A stretch of 64,000 nt of DNA, taken from assembly GCA_030263595.1 (NCBI GenBank), contig SZPG01000020.1, forward strand, positions 26,375-90,374, written 5' to 3'. Shown here piece after piece: positions 34,257 through 42,415 of this stretch. The stretch is from Chloroflexi bacterium CFX6 (GTDB lineage: Bacteria; Chloroflexota; Anaerolineae; Anaerolineales; Villigracilaceae). Within the stretch, counting starts at the first letter, position 1, and each line of letters begins with the position of its first letter. The notes below the pieces were generated by a model. That model saw only the letters and a list, made by a program, of their open reading frames with translations. It made no database searches and was not told where the DNA came from. Made by a program: the position numbers and the translations under genes.

Positions 34257-34441
34257 TGAACAAAGGGCTGTTCGCAGTCGCATCCATCTTATCGCTGGGC
34301 GTCCTTGCGTGCAGACCTGTGCTCGCCATCGGCTGGGGGGAGTTCCTGATACTGGCGATCGCGATTGCCCTCCTGATCGGTCCGCCGTTGTACAGGCTGT
34401 TCCGAGAATTCGAAAAATCCCAAAGACGAAAGGATGAATAA
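34256..34441 (+). CDS. Small membrane protein with a TatA-like segment
   Basis: 61 residues. The ATG lies in TGATG, overlapping the previous stop, so translation is coupled; a start at 34250 is also possible. After a hydrophobic signal-like stretch comes GWGEFLILAIAIALLIGP and then a charged amphipathic tail (LYRLFREFEKSQRRKDE). The G..E.l...ia.ll.GP pattern recalls TatA/E, but the short first segment and the changed hinge make this tentative. A terminator follows. Confidence 0.55.
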   Translation: MNKGLFAVASILSLGVLACRPVLAIGWGEFLILAIAIALLIGPPLYRLFREFEKSQRRKDE

Positions 34442-34448
34442 CGAAGGC

Positions 34449-34476
34449 AAGGCGGACGTGAAGTCCGCCTTTTTTG
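34449..34476 (+). terminator. Terminator after the TPR-protein operon
   Basis: AAGGCGGAC/GTCCGCCTT with a 5-nt loop and a TTTTTTG tail. Confidence 0.85.
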
Positions 34477-34500
34477 TTTGTGCGCCCTATACTTTTACCC

Positions 34501-34529
34501 TTGACATACTGTATGTCATACAGTATAAT
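34501..34529 (+). promoter_or_regulatory. Consensus promoter with embedded operator for padR
   Basis: TTGACA (34501-34506), 17 nt, TATAAT (34524-34529): an exact sigma-70 consensus. The spacer is filled by a perfect palindrome, ATACTGTAT and ATACAGTAT around GTC (34506-34526), the likely operator for the adjacent PadR regulator. Confidence 0.85.
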
Positions 34530-34546
34530 GCGATCACAGGTGACTT

Positions 34547-34879
34547 ATGGAAAACGACGAACTCGTACAAAACATGCTGCTGGAACTGCGACGCGGCACC
34601 TTGTCCATTGCAGTGCTCAGCCAGTTGACCCGGGAGGAGTATGGTTATTCCCTGCTCAAGGCGCTGGCTGACAAGGGACTGGAGGTGGATCAAAGCACAC
34701 TCTATCCCCTGCTTCGCAGGCTCGAGTCGCAGGGACTGTTGCAGTCCGACTGGCGCATCGTGGACGAAGCCCGTCCGCGCCGGTATTACGTCATCAGCGC
34801 GCAGGGCAAGGCTGTGCTGGCAAAACTCAAAAAGGAATGGTCGGCGATGGTGGAGACCATGAACAAGATGTTGTCATAA
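34547..34879 (+). CDS. PadR family transcriptional regulator
   Basis: 110 residues, the short PadR type: winged helix (LSIAVLSQLTREEYGYSLLKAL, STLYPLLRRLESQGLL, RPRRYYVISAQGK) followed by one dimerisation helix. It most likely represses its own strong promoter through the palindrome in the spacer. The next gene, 46 nt downstream, is a HAAS-domain membrane protein, and PadR-HAAS pairs are a common signalling unit. The effector is unknown. Confidence 0.93.
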   Translation: MENDELVQNMLLELRRGTLSIAVLSQLTREEYGYSLLKALADKGLEVDQSTLYPLLRRLESQGLLQSDWRIVDEARPRRYYVISAQGKAVLAKLKKEWSAMVETMNKMLS

Positions 34880-34925
34880 TCCATGTGTACTTGGCGCTCT
34901 CTTGCGCCAGGAGAAGGAGAACAAA

Positions 34926-35945
34926 ATGAACCTCATTGATAAATACGCCGCCGAAGTCGGCAAGCATCTGCCCCGCAAAGGACGCACCGACATCGAAGCC
35001 GAGATCCGCTCGACGCTGGAGGAAATGCTCGAGGAACGGAGACAGGCAAAGGGCGTCGAAGACGAAGCGCTCGTCGTCGAGTTGTTGAAGGAATACGGCG
35101 AACCGCGCAAGGTCGCGGAATCCTACAGCGGACCGCGGTATCTGATCGGACCGCGCATGTATCCGATCTTTGAGCTGGTCGTCAAAATTGTGATGGCGGC
35201 TTTGCTGGGAGCGGGTATGCTTGGTTACGGAGTCAGCGCCGCGGTCACAAAGTCTTTTGCGGGGGCGGATTTCTTCTCCTTCCTCGCGCAGTTTTGGATG
35301 GGACTGCTCGGCGGCATGATGAACGCCTTTGGCGTAATCGTGATCGTGTTCGCAATCCTCGACCGGGTACTGCCTGCAAGCGAGTTCGAAAAAGAGGAAG
35401 AGGAATGGAACCCCGCCGAACTGGCAAAGGAACCTGACCCCGACGAGGTGAAACTATCGGATGCCATTGCCACGATCATCTTCACTTTTATCGGGCTGGC
35501 GATCCTCAACCTGTACCCGAACGCGATCGGCATCTTCTTCCCTGCCGACGGCGAATGGGCGTTCATCCCCGTGTTGTCGAAAACCTTCTTCACCTACCTG
35601 CCGTGGATCAACCTGCTGGGTGTATTACAGATCGTATTCAACGCGTATCAATTGCGGCAACGAGTCTGGACGACGTTCACCCGACTGTGCAACATCGTCA
35701 TCGAGGCAGGTTCGATAGCGCTGGCAGTCATCATGCTGAAGGGTCCATCGCTCATTGACCTGAGCGCCGGGAAGCTTGCCGGCACGCCTCTGGCTGAAGT
35801 TTCTGATGTGTTGACGAAGGTGATGAGTTTCGTGCCGGGCATCGCGCTCATCATCGTGATCATTATCTCGGGCATCGAAGTGGCGCAGATGATCTATCAT
35901 CTCGTGAAGAGCAAACCCTCGTCAACGTATCCTGTGATGAAGTAG
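34926..35945 (+). CDS. HAAS-domain polytopic membrane protein, PadR partner
   Basis: 339 residues. Residues 1-80 are a HAAS-type helical domain (LIDKYAAEVGKHLPRKGRTD ... VVELLKEYGEPRKVAESY). Six or so membrane helices follow, with an acidic cytoplasmic loop at about 155-180. In known pairs the HAAS domain contacts the PadR regulator, linking a membrane signal to repression. SD GGAGAAGGAG, and a terminator lies right after the stop. Confidence 0.85.
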   Translation: MNLIDKYAAEVGKHLPRKGRTDIEAEIRSTLEEMLEERRQAKGVEDEALVVELLKEYGEPRKVAESYSGPRYLIGPRMYPIFELVVKIVMAALLGAGMLGYGVSAAVTKSFAGADFFSFLAQFWMGLLGGMMNAFGVIVIVFAILDRVLPASEFEKEEEEWNPAELAKEPDPDEVKLSDAIATIIFTFIGLAILNLYPNAIGIFFPADGEWAFIPVLSKTFFTYLPWINLLGVLQIVFNAYQLRQRVWTTFTRLCNIVIEAGSIALAVIMLKGPSLIDLSAGKLAGTPLAEVSDVLTKVMSFVPGIALIIVIIISGIEVAQMIYHLVKSKPSSTYPVMK

Positions 35946-35961
35946 TGGCAGTTCGGCTCAC

Positions 35962-35990
35962 AGGCGGATCATTCATCCGCCTGTTTTTTC
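35962..35990 (+). terminator. Terminator after the PadR-HAAS operon
   Basis: CAGGCGGAT/ATCCGCCTG with a 5-nt loop and a TTTTTT tail. Confidence 0.88.
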
Positions 35991-36050
35991 ATCCGGGCGC
36001 GTCCAAACGTTCCATTGCCACCGGCGCGCCGCCCGGATAAGATAATGCCA

Positions 36051-37014
36051 ATGAAATCGAAACTCCTTCCGTTCCTCCTCGCGTTGGCGATCCTTGCGTG
36101 TCAATCGCCCGTCCTCGCGACGCCCGCGACGATCACCCCGCCTCCCTCCCTCACGCCCGCTTCGACGGAAACCCTCATACCGACTGCCGCTGCGACGGAA
36201 ACTCTCCCGCCGGCGCCCACCCTCACCCCGACGCCTCCGCCTCTCGCGACCCGCGTCCTGATCCTGTCCATTGACGGACTCCGCCCCGATGCCATTCTCG
36301 CCGCGCCCATGCCGAACCTGCTTAACCTCATGCAAAACTCGGCATACACGCTCGACGCGCGGACCGTGTTCCCGAGTTCCACGTTGCCGTCCCACGCCTC
36401 CATGCTGACAGGAACGTGCCCCTCCAAGCACGGCGTGGATTGGAACGACTACACCCCAGAGGAAGGATACGCCAACGGCATTGATCTCTTCGACCTCGCC
36501 CACGCGCGCGGACTGCAAACGGTCATGCACGTTGGCAAGGAAAAATTGCGCCAGATCACCGAACCCTCCAGCCTGGACATCTTCAGCTACGTCAACGACC
36601 GCGACCTGGTCGTAACGCAACGCCTGCTCGACGACTTCCCGCAGGATTTCGGCCTTCTCTTCGTCCACTTCCCGCTCGTGGACGGCATGGGACACGTCTA
36701 CGGCTGGATGTCGCCGCAACAATTGAGCGTGGCGTTCCGCGCCGATGAAGCCCTGGGGCAGATCCTCTCCGAACTGGATGCGAGGAACCTGCGCGGCGAA
36801 ACCCTCATCATCGTCACCTCCGATCACGGCGGGCACGACACGACACATGGATCGAGCCTCCCCGAAGACATGACCATCCCCTGGATCGCGTCAGGTCCCG
36901 GCATCCACCGCCGCATACGCATTGGATTTACCCATTCCGCCCGAATGGGACGGAGTGCCGGTGTATGAGGCATTTGGCTTGCCGGTGGAGAGGCAGTCCA
37001 TGCCGTGTGAGTGA
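36051..37014 (+). pseudogene. Type I phosphodiesterase-like lipoprotein, broken by an internal deletion
   Basis: Signal peptide with LAILAC, Thr/Pro-rich linker, then an alkaline-phosphatase-superfamily domain: ILSIDGLRPDA, FPSSTLPSHASMLTG with the nucleophile Thr, HFPLVDGMGHVYG, and TSDHGGHDTTHG. After IPWIASGPGI the frame is lost and stops at 36968. The missing end is readable one frame over from about 36914 (STAAYALDLPIPPEWDG, then VPVYEAFGLPVE) to a stop at 37014. The segment that normally joins SGPGI to this tail is absent. Either a real deletion or an assembly error. A GATAAT box lies just before the start. Confidence 0.75.
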
Positions 37015-37070
37015 ACAGCAATAATCCCTTGCTTGACTATTGCAAGGGTTGCCCCTTTGCCATTGAGTCC

Positions 37071-37099
37071 TTGAAAATATTATCGCTTCGTGATATTAT
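37071..37099 (+). promoter_or_regulatory. Promoter of the toxin-antitoxin pair, with direct repeat
   Basis: TTGAAA (37071-37076), 17 nt, TATTAT (37094-37099), 6 nt before the toxin ATG. An ATATTATCGCT direct repeat (37077-37087 and 37093-37103) overlaps spacer and -10, a likely antitoxin binding site. Confidence 0.65.
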
Positions 37100-37105
37100 C
37101 GCTGC

Positions 37106-37390
37106 ATGATCGAATCCTTCGCATCCGATGACACTGAAAAAATATTTCACGGTCAAGTTTCCAAAAAGTTGCCGAAGGATATTCAACGTACAGCCCGCCG
37201 AAAGTTGCTGTATCTCGATGACGCAGAAGATTTGAAAGATTTGCTTGCGCCCCCTGGAAATCGGCTGGAAAAACTCAAAGGCGACAGAGCAGGACAATAC
37301 AGTATTCGCATCAACGACCAGTGGCGCATTTGCTTCAAGTGGACGGGCAGCAAAGCGAAAGATGTCGAGATTGTAGATTATCACGGATGA
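37106..37390 (+). CDS. higB: HigB-type toxin (RelE superfamily)
   Basis: 94 residues. HigB fold: MIESFASDDTEKIF at the N-terminus, GNRLEKLKGDRAGQYSIRIN and QWRICFKW near the C-terminus, matching ribosome-dependent mRNA interferases that cut translated mRNA. Toxin first, antitoxin second, as in higBA. The -10 box is 6 nt before the ATG, so the transcript is probably leaderless. Its stop overlaps the antitoxin start. Confidence 0.93.
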   Translation: MIESFASDDTEKIFHGQVSKKLPKDIQRTARRKLLYLDDAEDLKDLLAPPGNRLEKLKGDRAGQYSIRINDQWRICFKWTGSKAKDVEIVDYHG

Positions 37391-37713
37391 GAGAAAACAT
37401 GAAGGACAAAACTTTATCCCCTATTCACCCTGGTGAAATCCTGCTGGAAGACTTTATGAAACCGCTTGGATTGAGCCAGTATCGCCTGGCGCATGACATC
37501 GGTGTTACGCCCATTCGCATCAGCCAGATCGTTAATGGTGAGCGTTCCGTTACGGTTGATACCGCCATGCGGCTTGCGCGTTATTTTGGCACCAGCGCGG
37601 CGGTTTGGCTTCGCTTACAAGTCCGCTATGATTTGGAAGTTGCAGAAAGCGAGTTGAGCGACAAAATCAATCAGGAAGTCAAGGTATTGGCTCAAACGCC
37701 AAGTCGCCGATAA
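37387..37713 (+). CDS. higA: HigA-type antitoxin (XRE helix-turn-helix)
   Basis: 108 residues. HTH_3 domain (LSQYRLAHDIGVTPIRISQIVNGERSVTVDTA) with the typical lead-in SPIHPGEILLEDFMKPLG. It should neutralise HigB and repress the operon. The ATG overlaps the toxin TGA (ATGA). A second ATG at 37399 is an alternative start. Confidence 0.93.
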   Translation: MRENMKDKTLSPIHPGEILLEDFMKPLGLSQYRLAHDIGVTPIRISQIVNGERSVTVDTAMRLARYFGTSAAVWLRLQVRYDLEVAESELSDKINQEVKVLAQTPSRR

Positions 37714-37719
37714 ATGTAA

Positions 37720-37896
37720 GTGTCAACCCCAAAGGGGTGCTTCGCGAGGGATGGGATGCAAAATCGGCGAAAATGTCGAGTAAGCGCTTCAAACAGTCAC
37801 GCGGAAACATTCCTTCGTGGCTGTTTTCATCCCAAGGACAGCCTGCTCGATTCTTCCCCGCAAAACGCGACATTCCGCCGTCGCGTTTTGTTTTTG
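37720..37896 (+). ncRNA. Candidate structured RNA ending in a terminator
   Basis: Between higA and the phosphofructokinase gene. Elements in order: ACCCC-AAA-GGGGT hairpin (37729-37740), an outer pairing GGGATG (37748-37753 or 37753-37758) with CATCCC (37828-37833), an inner hairpin AAACAGTCACG/CGTGGCTGTTT (37790-37823), and a terminator CAAAACGCGAC/GTCGCGTTTTG with TTTTTGG (37861-37896). It reads poorly as protein. It could be a small RNA, a riboswitch-like leader ending before the downstream gene, or the antitoxin 3' UTR. I do not recognise a family. Confidence 0.4.
37861..37896 (+). terminator. Strong terminator after the candidate RNA
   Basis: Perfect 11-bp stem CAAAACGCGAC/GTCGCGTTTTG, 8-nt loop, TTTTTGGTTTTTT tail. 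Confidence 0.85.
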
Positions 37897-37950
37897 GTTT
37901 TTTGCAGTAGAATTCAACGTGCAAGATTCTCTACCGTACATTGTAGAAAT

Positions 37951-38031
37951 CGGACGCGGACGAGCGCTGACTTACGCGGAAATTCAATTAAAGAATCCGC
38001 GCGCGAAGCGTCCGCGTGACTCCGCGTCCCA
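37951..38031. repeat. CGGACGCGG ... CCGCGTCC dispersed repeat
   Basis: CGGACGCGGACGAGCGCTGA at one side and GCGTCCGCGTGACTCCGCG at the other. Related to the GGACGCGGATTAACGCGGAT elements at 17900 and 45039. Confidence 0.6.
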
Positions 38032-38085
38032 ATAAAAGATTTGTACGGCAGCGAAGTGCAAGATAAACTTATCCGGCAGGACATT

Positions 38086-40308
38086 ATGACAAAACGAATC
38101 GGAATACTCACCAGCGGAGGCGACGCGCAGGGCATGAATGCCGCAGTGCGGTCCGTCGTCCGTACCGCGTTATACAAAGGCGTGGAGGTGTACGCGGTCT
38201 ACGAGGGCTATCAGGGTCTCGTGGACGACGGCGACTACATCCGCAAAATGGACTGGGATTCGGTGGGGGGCATCCTTCAGTTGGGTGGGACGGTCATCGG
38301 CACCGCGCGAAGCGACGCATTCTTCACGCGCGAGGGCCGCCGCACAGCCGCGAAGAATCTGATCCACGCGGGCATTGACGGGCTGATCGTCATCGGCGGC
38401 GACGGCTCGCTCACCGGCGCCAACATCTTCCGCCAGGAATGGAGCGGTCTCGTTGCGGAACTCGTCGAAGGCGGCGAAATCAACGCGGAACAGGCAAAGG
38501 CTTATCCCAGTCTTTCCGTCGTGGGTCTGGTCGGTTCGATTGACAACGACTTCTCCGGCACCGACATGACCATCGGCGCCGACACCGCGCTTCACCGCAT
38601 CACCGAGGCGGTGGACGCCATCACCAGCACCGCGGCGAGTCACCAGCGCACGTTCGTGGTCAAGGTGATGGGACGCAACTGCGGCTACCTTGCCCTGATG
38701 GGCGCGCTGGCTTGCGGCGCGGATTGGGTGCTGATCCCCGAATCGCCGCCGGACGTGGAGAACTGGCAGGACGTCCTCGCCGAACGCCTCAAAGCCGGAC
38801 GGAAGGCTGGTCGCCGCGACAGCATCGTGATCCTCGCTGAGGGCGCGCGCGACCGCGACGGCAAATACATCGGCAGCAGCGATGTGCAGCGCGCGCTCGA
38901 AGAACGCCTGGGCGAGGAAGTGCGCGTCACCGTGCTGGGACACGTCCAGCGCGGCGGACGTCCCAGCGCCTACGACCGCATCCTCAGCACGCTGATGGGA
39001 CACGAAGCCGTCAACACGATACTTACTGCAAAGCCGGAAGACGAACCGGTCGTGATCGGCATCCGCAACAACCGCATGACGCGCCTGTCGTTGACGGAAG
39101 GCATCGGGAAAACGCAGGCAGTCGCGGAGGCGATCGAAGCGAAGGATTACGAGCGGGCAATGTCCCTGCGGAGTTCCTCGTTCAAGGACGCGTTCAAAAC
39201 GTTCAAGACCATGGTGCGCGCCCTGCCTCATCCCGTCGAAGCGGAAAAGAAGCGGCTCCGCATTGCGGTGATGAACGCCGGCGCGCCCGCGCCGGGCATG
39301 AACACCGCCAGCCGCGCCGCCATCCGCCTCGGGCTGGACATGGGACACATCATGCTCGGAGTCCACAACGGCTTCGAGGGATTGATCAACGGCGAAGTGG
39401 AGGGCGTGGATTGGATGAGCGTGAGCGGCTGGGCGACGCGCGGCGGCTCGGTGTTGGGGACGACGCGCCACATTCCCAAAGGACGCGACCTGTACTCCAT
39501 CGCCCGCGTCGTCGAAGACTTTCGCATTGACGCCCTTCTGATAGTCGGCGGCTGGACCGCCTATGAGACCTGCTTCAACATGCTGAGGGGACGACCGAAC
39601 TTCCCGTCCTTCAACATCCCGATGATCTGCCTGCCCGCCTCCATCAACAACAACCTGCCCGGCTCCGAGTTCAGCATCGGCGCGGACACCGCCCTCAACA
39701 GCATCGTGGACGCGGTGGACAAGATCAAGCAGTCGGCGGTGGCGACGCGGCGCTGTTTCGTCGTGGAGGTGATGGGACATTATTGCGGCTATCTCGCGCT
39801 CATGGGCGGCATCGCCACCGGCGCGGAACGCGTCTACCTGCACGAGGAGGGGGTCAAACTTCACGACCTGCAAGTGGACGTGGAAAATTTGCTCGAGGGC
39901 TTTCGATCCGGCAAGCGGCTGGGGTTGATGATCCGCAACGAGTACGCCAACCCGGTCTACACCACGGAATTCATCTGTTCGCTCTTCGAGGAGGAGGGCA
40001 GGGACGTGTTCGACGTGCGTCCCGCCATCCTCGGGCATCTGCAGCAGGGCGGCGACCCGTCCCCGTTCGACCGCATCCAGGCGACGCGGCTGGCGAGTCT
40101 GTGCCTCGAGTATCTGATCGGGCAATGCAACGCGGGCGAATACAACAGCGCGTTCATCGGCATGCAGAACGGACACATCCATTTCCACGACATGCGCGAC
40201 TTCGACCGCATGATCGAAGCCGAGTACCAGCGCCCGAAGGATCAGTGGTGGCTGGGGCTGAAGGGCATCGCCGACCTGCTGGCGGCTTCCGGTCCAACCG
40301 GCGGATAA
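38086..40308 (+). CDS. Fused two-domain 6-phosphofructokinase
   Basis: 740 residues made of two tandem PFK units (about 1-380 and 388-740), the arrangement of eukaryotic PFK-1. The N-unit keeps G104-G-D-G-S108, which favours ATP over pyrophosphate, and the catalytic block S151-I-D153-N-D155. In the C-unit the matching blocks are G488-G-W-T and S519-I-N521-N-N, so the catalytic Asp is lost and this half is probably regulatory. It phosphorylates fructose-6-phosphate in glycolysis. Start ATG with a weak GCAGGA upstream; a dispersed repeat lies in the leader. Confidence 0.93.
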   Translation: MTKRIGILTSGGDAQGMNAAVRSVVRTALYKGVEVYAVYEGYQGLVDDGDYIRKMDWDSVGGILQLGGTVIGTARSDAFFTREGRRTAAKNLIHAGIDGLIVIGGDGSLTGANIFRQEWSGLVAELVEGGEINAEQAKAYPSLSVVGLVGSIDNDFSGTDMTIGADTALHRITEAVDAITSTAASHQRTFVVKVMGRNCGYLALMGALACGADWVLIPESPPDVENWQDVLAERLKAGRKAGRRDSIVILAEGARDRDGKYIGSSDVQRALEERLGEEVRVTVLGHVQRGGRPSAYDRILSTLMGHEAVNTILTAKPEDEPVVIGIRNNRMTRLSLTEGIGKTQAVAEAIEAKDYERAMSLRSSSFKDAFKTFKTMVRALPHPVEAEKKRLRIAVMNAGAPAPGMNTASRAAIRLGLDMGHIMLGVHNGFEGLINGEVEGVDWMSVSGWATRGGSVLGTTRHIPKGRDLYSIARVVEDFRIDALLIVGGWTAYETCFNMLRGRPNFPSFNIPMICLPASINNNLPGSEFSIGADTALNSIVDAVDKIKQSAVATRRCFVVEVMGHYCGYLALMGGIATGAERVYLHEEGVKLHDLQVDVENLLEGFRSGKRLGLMIRNEYANPVYTTEFICSLFEEEGRDVFDVRPAILGHLQQGGDPSPFDRIQATRLASLCLEYLIGQCNAGEYNSAFIGMQNGHIHFHDMRDFDRMIEAEYQRPKDQWWLGLKGIADLLAASGPTGG

Positions 40309-40337
40309 AAACGCGAACCAGCGGAACGAATCACGCC

Positions 40338-41132
40338 ATGCGAAAAAAGAAGCCTCCTTATTTTCGAACGGACGGCGTCGTCATCCTGAACGACGACATC
40401 CTCAAGACCTCCGCCATCGAGCCGGGGTCCGTGGACCTGGTGGTCACTTCGCCTCCGTACAACGTGGACGTTCAATACAACTCCCACAGGGACGACATCT
40501 CGTACGCGGATTATTTGAAGTTCTCCGAAAAATGGCTGGCGCGTTGTTTCGATTTCCTGCGGAACGACGGACGCCTGTGCATGAACATCCCCCTCGACAA
40601 GAACAAAGGCGGTCAGCAAAGCGTCGGCGCGGACCTCACAACTCTTGCAAAGCAGATCGGCTATAAATATCACTCCACCATCGTGTGGAACGAAGGGAAT
40701 ATTTCACGAAGGACAGCCTGGGGATCGTGGATGAGCGCCTCGGCGCCGTTCGTCATCGCGCCGGTCGAGTTGATCGTCGTCCTCTACAAAAAGACGTGGA
40801 AGAAAACCGGCGGCAGCAAAAGATCGGACGTCGCCCGCGACGAATTCATGAACTGGACGAACGGCTTGTGGACGTTCAACGGCGAGAGCAAAAAGAAGAT
40901 CGGGCACCCCGCGCCGTTTCCGCTGGAGTTGCCGAAGCGCTGCGTCAAATTATTCAGTTACGTCGGCGATACCGTCCTCGATCCGTTCATGGGAAGCGGC
41001 ACGACGCTCCTCGCCGCAGCCATGCTTGGACGAAAAGCCATCGGCGTGGAGGTTGACAAAGGCTATTGCAAACTCGCCAAAACAAGGATGGAGACCGCGC
41101 CGGAACTTTTCGGACGATTACCGGCCTCGTAA
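40338..41132 (+). CDS. Orphan beta-class DNA methyltransferase (second copy)
   Basis: 264 residues. Same layout as the enzyme at 9076: catalytic T37-S-P-P-Y41-N, then DPFMGSGT from D215, with shared stretches such as WGSWMSAS/WGSWQSAS, EFMNWT/QFMEWT and HPAPFPLELP/HPAPFPVELP. The region between motifs differs, so the two may recognise different sites. Target base is adenine (N6) or cytosine (N4). No nuclease neighbour. The start at 40338 is the first ATG after the phosphofructokinase stop. Confidence 0.9.
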   Translation: MRKKKPPYFRTDGVVILNDDILKTSAIEPGSVDLVVTSPPYNVDVQYNSHRDDISYADYLKFSEKWLARCFDFLRNDGRLCMNIPLDKNKGGQQSVGADLTTLAKQIGYKYHSTIVWNEGNISRRTAWGSWMSASAPFVIAPVELIVVLYKKTWKKTGGSKRSDVARDEFMNWTNGLWTFNGESKKKIGHPAPFPLELPKRCVKLFSYVGDTVLDPFMGSGTTLLAAAMLGRKAIGVEVDKGYCKLAKTRMETAPELFGRLPAS

Positions 41133-41164
41133 AGAGGATTCCGCAAAACAAAAGCGACCAGCGT

Positions 41165-41200
41165 AAAAAGCATCCCCGCCAGCCCGGCGGGGATGCTTTT
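41165..41200. terminator. Bidirectional terminator between convergent genes
   Basis: AAAAAGCATCCCCGCC and GGCGGGGATGCTTTT, loop AGCCC, with A run and T run on either side. Confidence 0.9.
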
Positions 41201-41204
41201 CCAC

Positions 41205-41891
41205 TTACACGCTTCTTTCGCGGACCTCGAGCCTGCGCGCCGGTTCCCGGAGCATCGCCGCCCCGACGAAGAGTCCCGCGCCCAGCAGCAACAGCCCGAT
41301 CCCGGTGATCGTCATTGCTGTGTTGAACGCGTCCGCGTAGTTGACTCCGCCCCACGTGTGCGTGGAGCCCATTGTGTATTGAATGGTCAGCGTCATCACG
41401 CCGAGCAGGATCGCCGCCGCGCCGCCCGCAGGCAGGTTGCTCTTCGTGTTGCCTTTCGTGAAATCAACACCCTGCCAGATGGGGGGAATGCGGAAGAGCA
41501 GGAAGACGATCAACGTGAGGACGTTCGTGTACACCACCGCGTCCACCGGCATGGATGCGCCGCGCAGCGCGCGCGAGGCGAAGATGTGGATGAAGCCGAT
41601 CACTACCCCCAGGATCAAGATCACCAACGCGTCGCGGTAGGCGTTGTCCGCGCCCCTGACGAGCATGACCGTGACGCGGATGCCGTAGATGCCGAGCGCG
41701 ACGCCCGTCAGCACGAACAAAATGTAGAGCCACTGGAACGGGGCGAGCGCCGTCGTGCTCCCGAAGTTGGCGGGGAAGAGCGCGGCGCAGGTCGTACCGA
41801 CGCCGCCGAGCAGGGTGAACCCGCCCGTCAGACCCATCAGCACGATGCCGATGAAGCGGAGGAACTTTGCGAAGAAACTGTTTTTGGACAT
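41205..41891 (-). CDS. Polytopic membrane protein, last gene of the heme-type cluster
   Basis: 228 residues with about six helices. His occurs in a membrane helix (GFIHIFASRAL). Start ATG has GGAGT upstream; a longer start 10 codons before is less likely. It is the most distal gene of the minus-strand cluster, 50 nt downstream of the next membrane protein, and is closed by the bidirectional terminator. No family recognised. Confidence 0.7.
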   Translation of the reverse strand: MSKNSFFAKFLRFIGIVLMGLTGGFTLLGGVGTTCAALFPANFGSTTALAPFQWLYILFVLTGVALGIYGIRVTVMLVRGADNAYRDALVILILGVVIGFIHIFASRALRGASMPVDAVVYTNVLTLIVFLLFRIPPIWQGVDFTKGNTKSNLPAGGAAAILLGVMTLTIQYTMGSTHTWGGVNYADAFNTAMTITGIGLLLLGAGLFVGAAMLREPARRLEVRERSV

Positions 41892-41942
41892 TGTGTACTC
41901 CTTTACAAAAAAGTAGGACAAGATGGCATCTTGTCCTACGCT

Positions 41943-42389
41943 CTAATCGAATCTCAAACCGTATTGTGTTTTTAACTGCCTTACTCTCAACCCGATTCCG
42001 CCCAGCCGCCCGGACATCATCCCCAAAATGGAACACATGATGATGTCCGCCATGAAGACCAGCGAGGGAATGTGTCCCAGGATGAGTTTGGCGATGACCA
42101 AAACCCAGATCAGGGCAAGGTAGATCTTATCGAGCGAGAGGGTGACGGCTTTCAGTTCCATATCCGCCCGCATGGGGACGAATCGGCTCAGCCAAAAACC
42201 GACCGGCACAAACAGCGCAAAGACGAGCGGAACCCACTCCCAGCGGAAGTGCCCGTTCGCAATGTCGCGGGTGAAATAGAATCCGAAGAGCGCGGAGAAT
42301 TGAACGAACAGAAAGGCGCGCAGCCAGATCTTGAAGCGGCTCTTTTTCATTTCGCCGCGCAGGGAGCGGAGGAAGGGAGGAAGGGACAT
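41943..42389 (-). CDS. Small membrane protein of the heme-type cluster
   Basis: 148 residues with four hydrophobic helices and a basic N-terminus. No motif recognised. The start is uncertain: ATG at 42389 or 42350 (MKKSRF), neither with a clear ribosome site. Lies between two other cluster genes on the same strand. Confidence 0.65.
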   Translation of the reverse strand: MSLPPFLRSLRGEMKKSRFKIWLRAFLFVQFSALFGFYFTRDIANGHFRWEWVPLVFALFVPVGFWLSRFVPMRADMELKAVTLSLDKIYLALIWVLVIAKLILGHIPSLVFMADIIMCSILGMMSGRLGGIGLRVRQLKTQYGLRFD

Positions 42390-42415
42390 GGCAGTGTGCA
42401 CGCCGAAAAATTCTT

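Noticed and set aside
37720..38019. 99-codon frame over the candidate RNA
   Set aside because: Crosses a strong terminator and a dispersed repeat; no domain and no ribosome site.
38170..40188. 672-codon open frame opposite phosphofructokinase
   Set aside because: Antisense of a fully conserved enzyme; His/Ala/Val-rich low-information translation.
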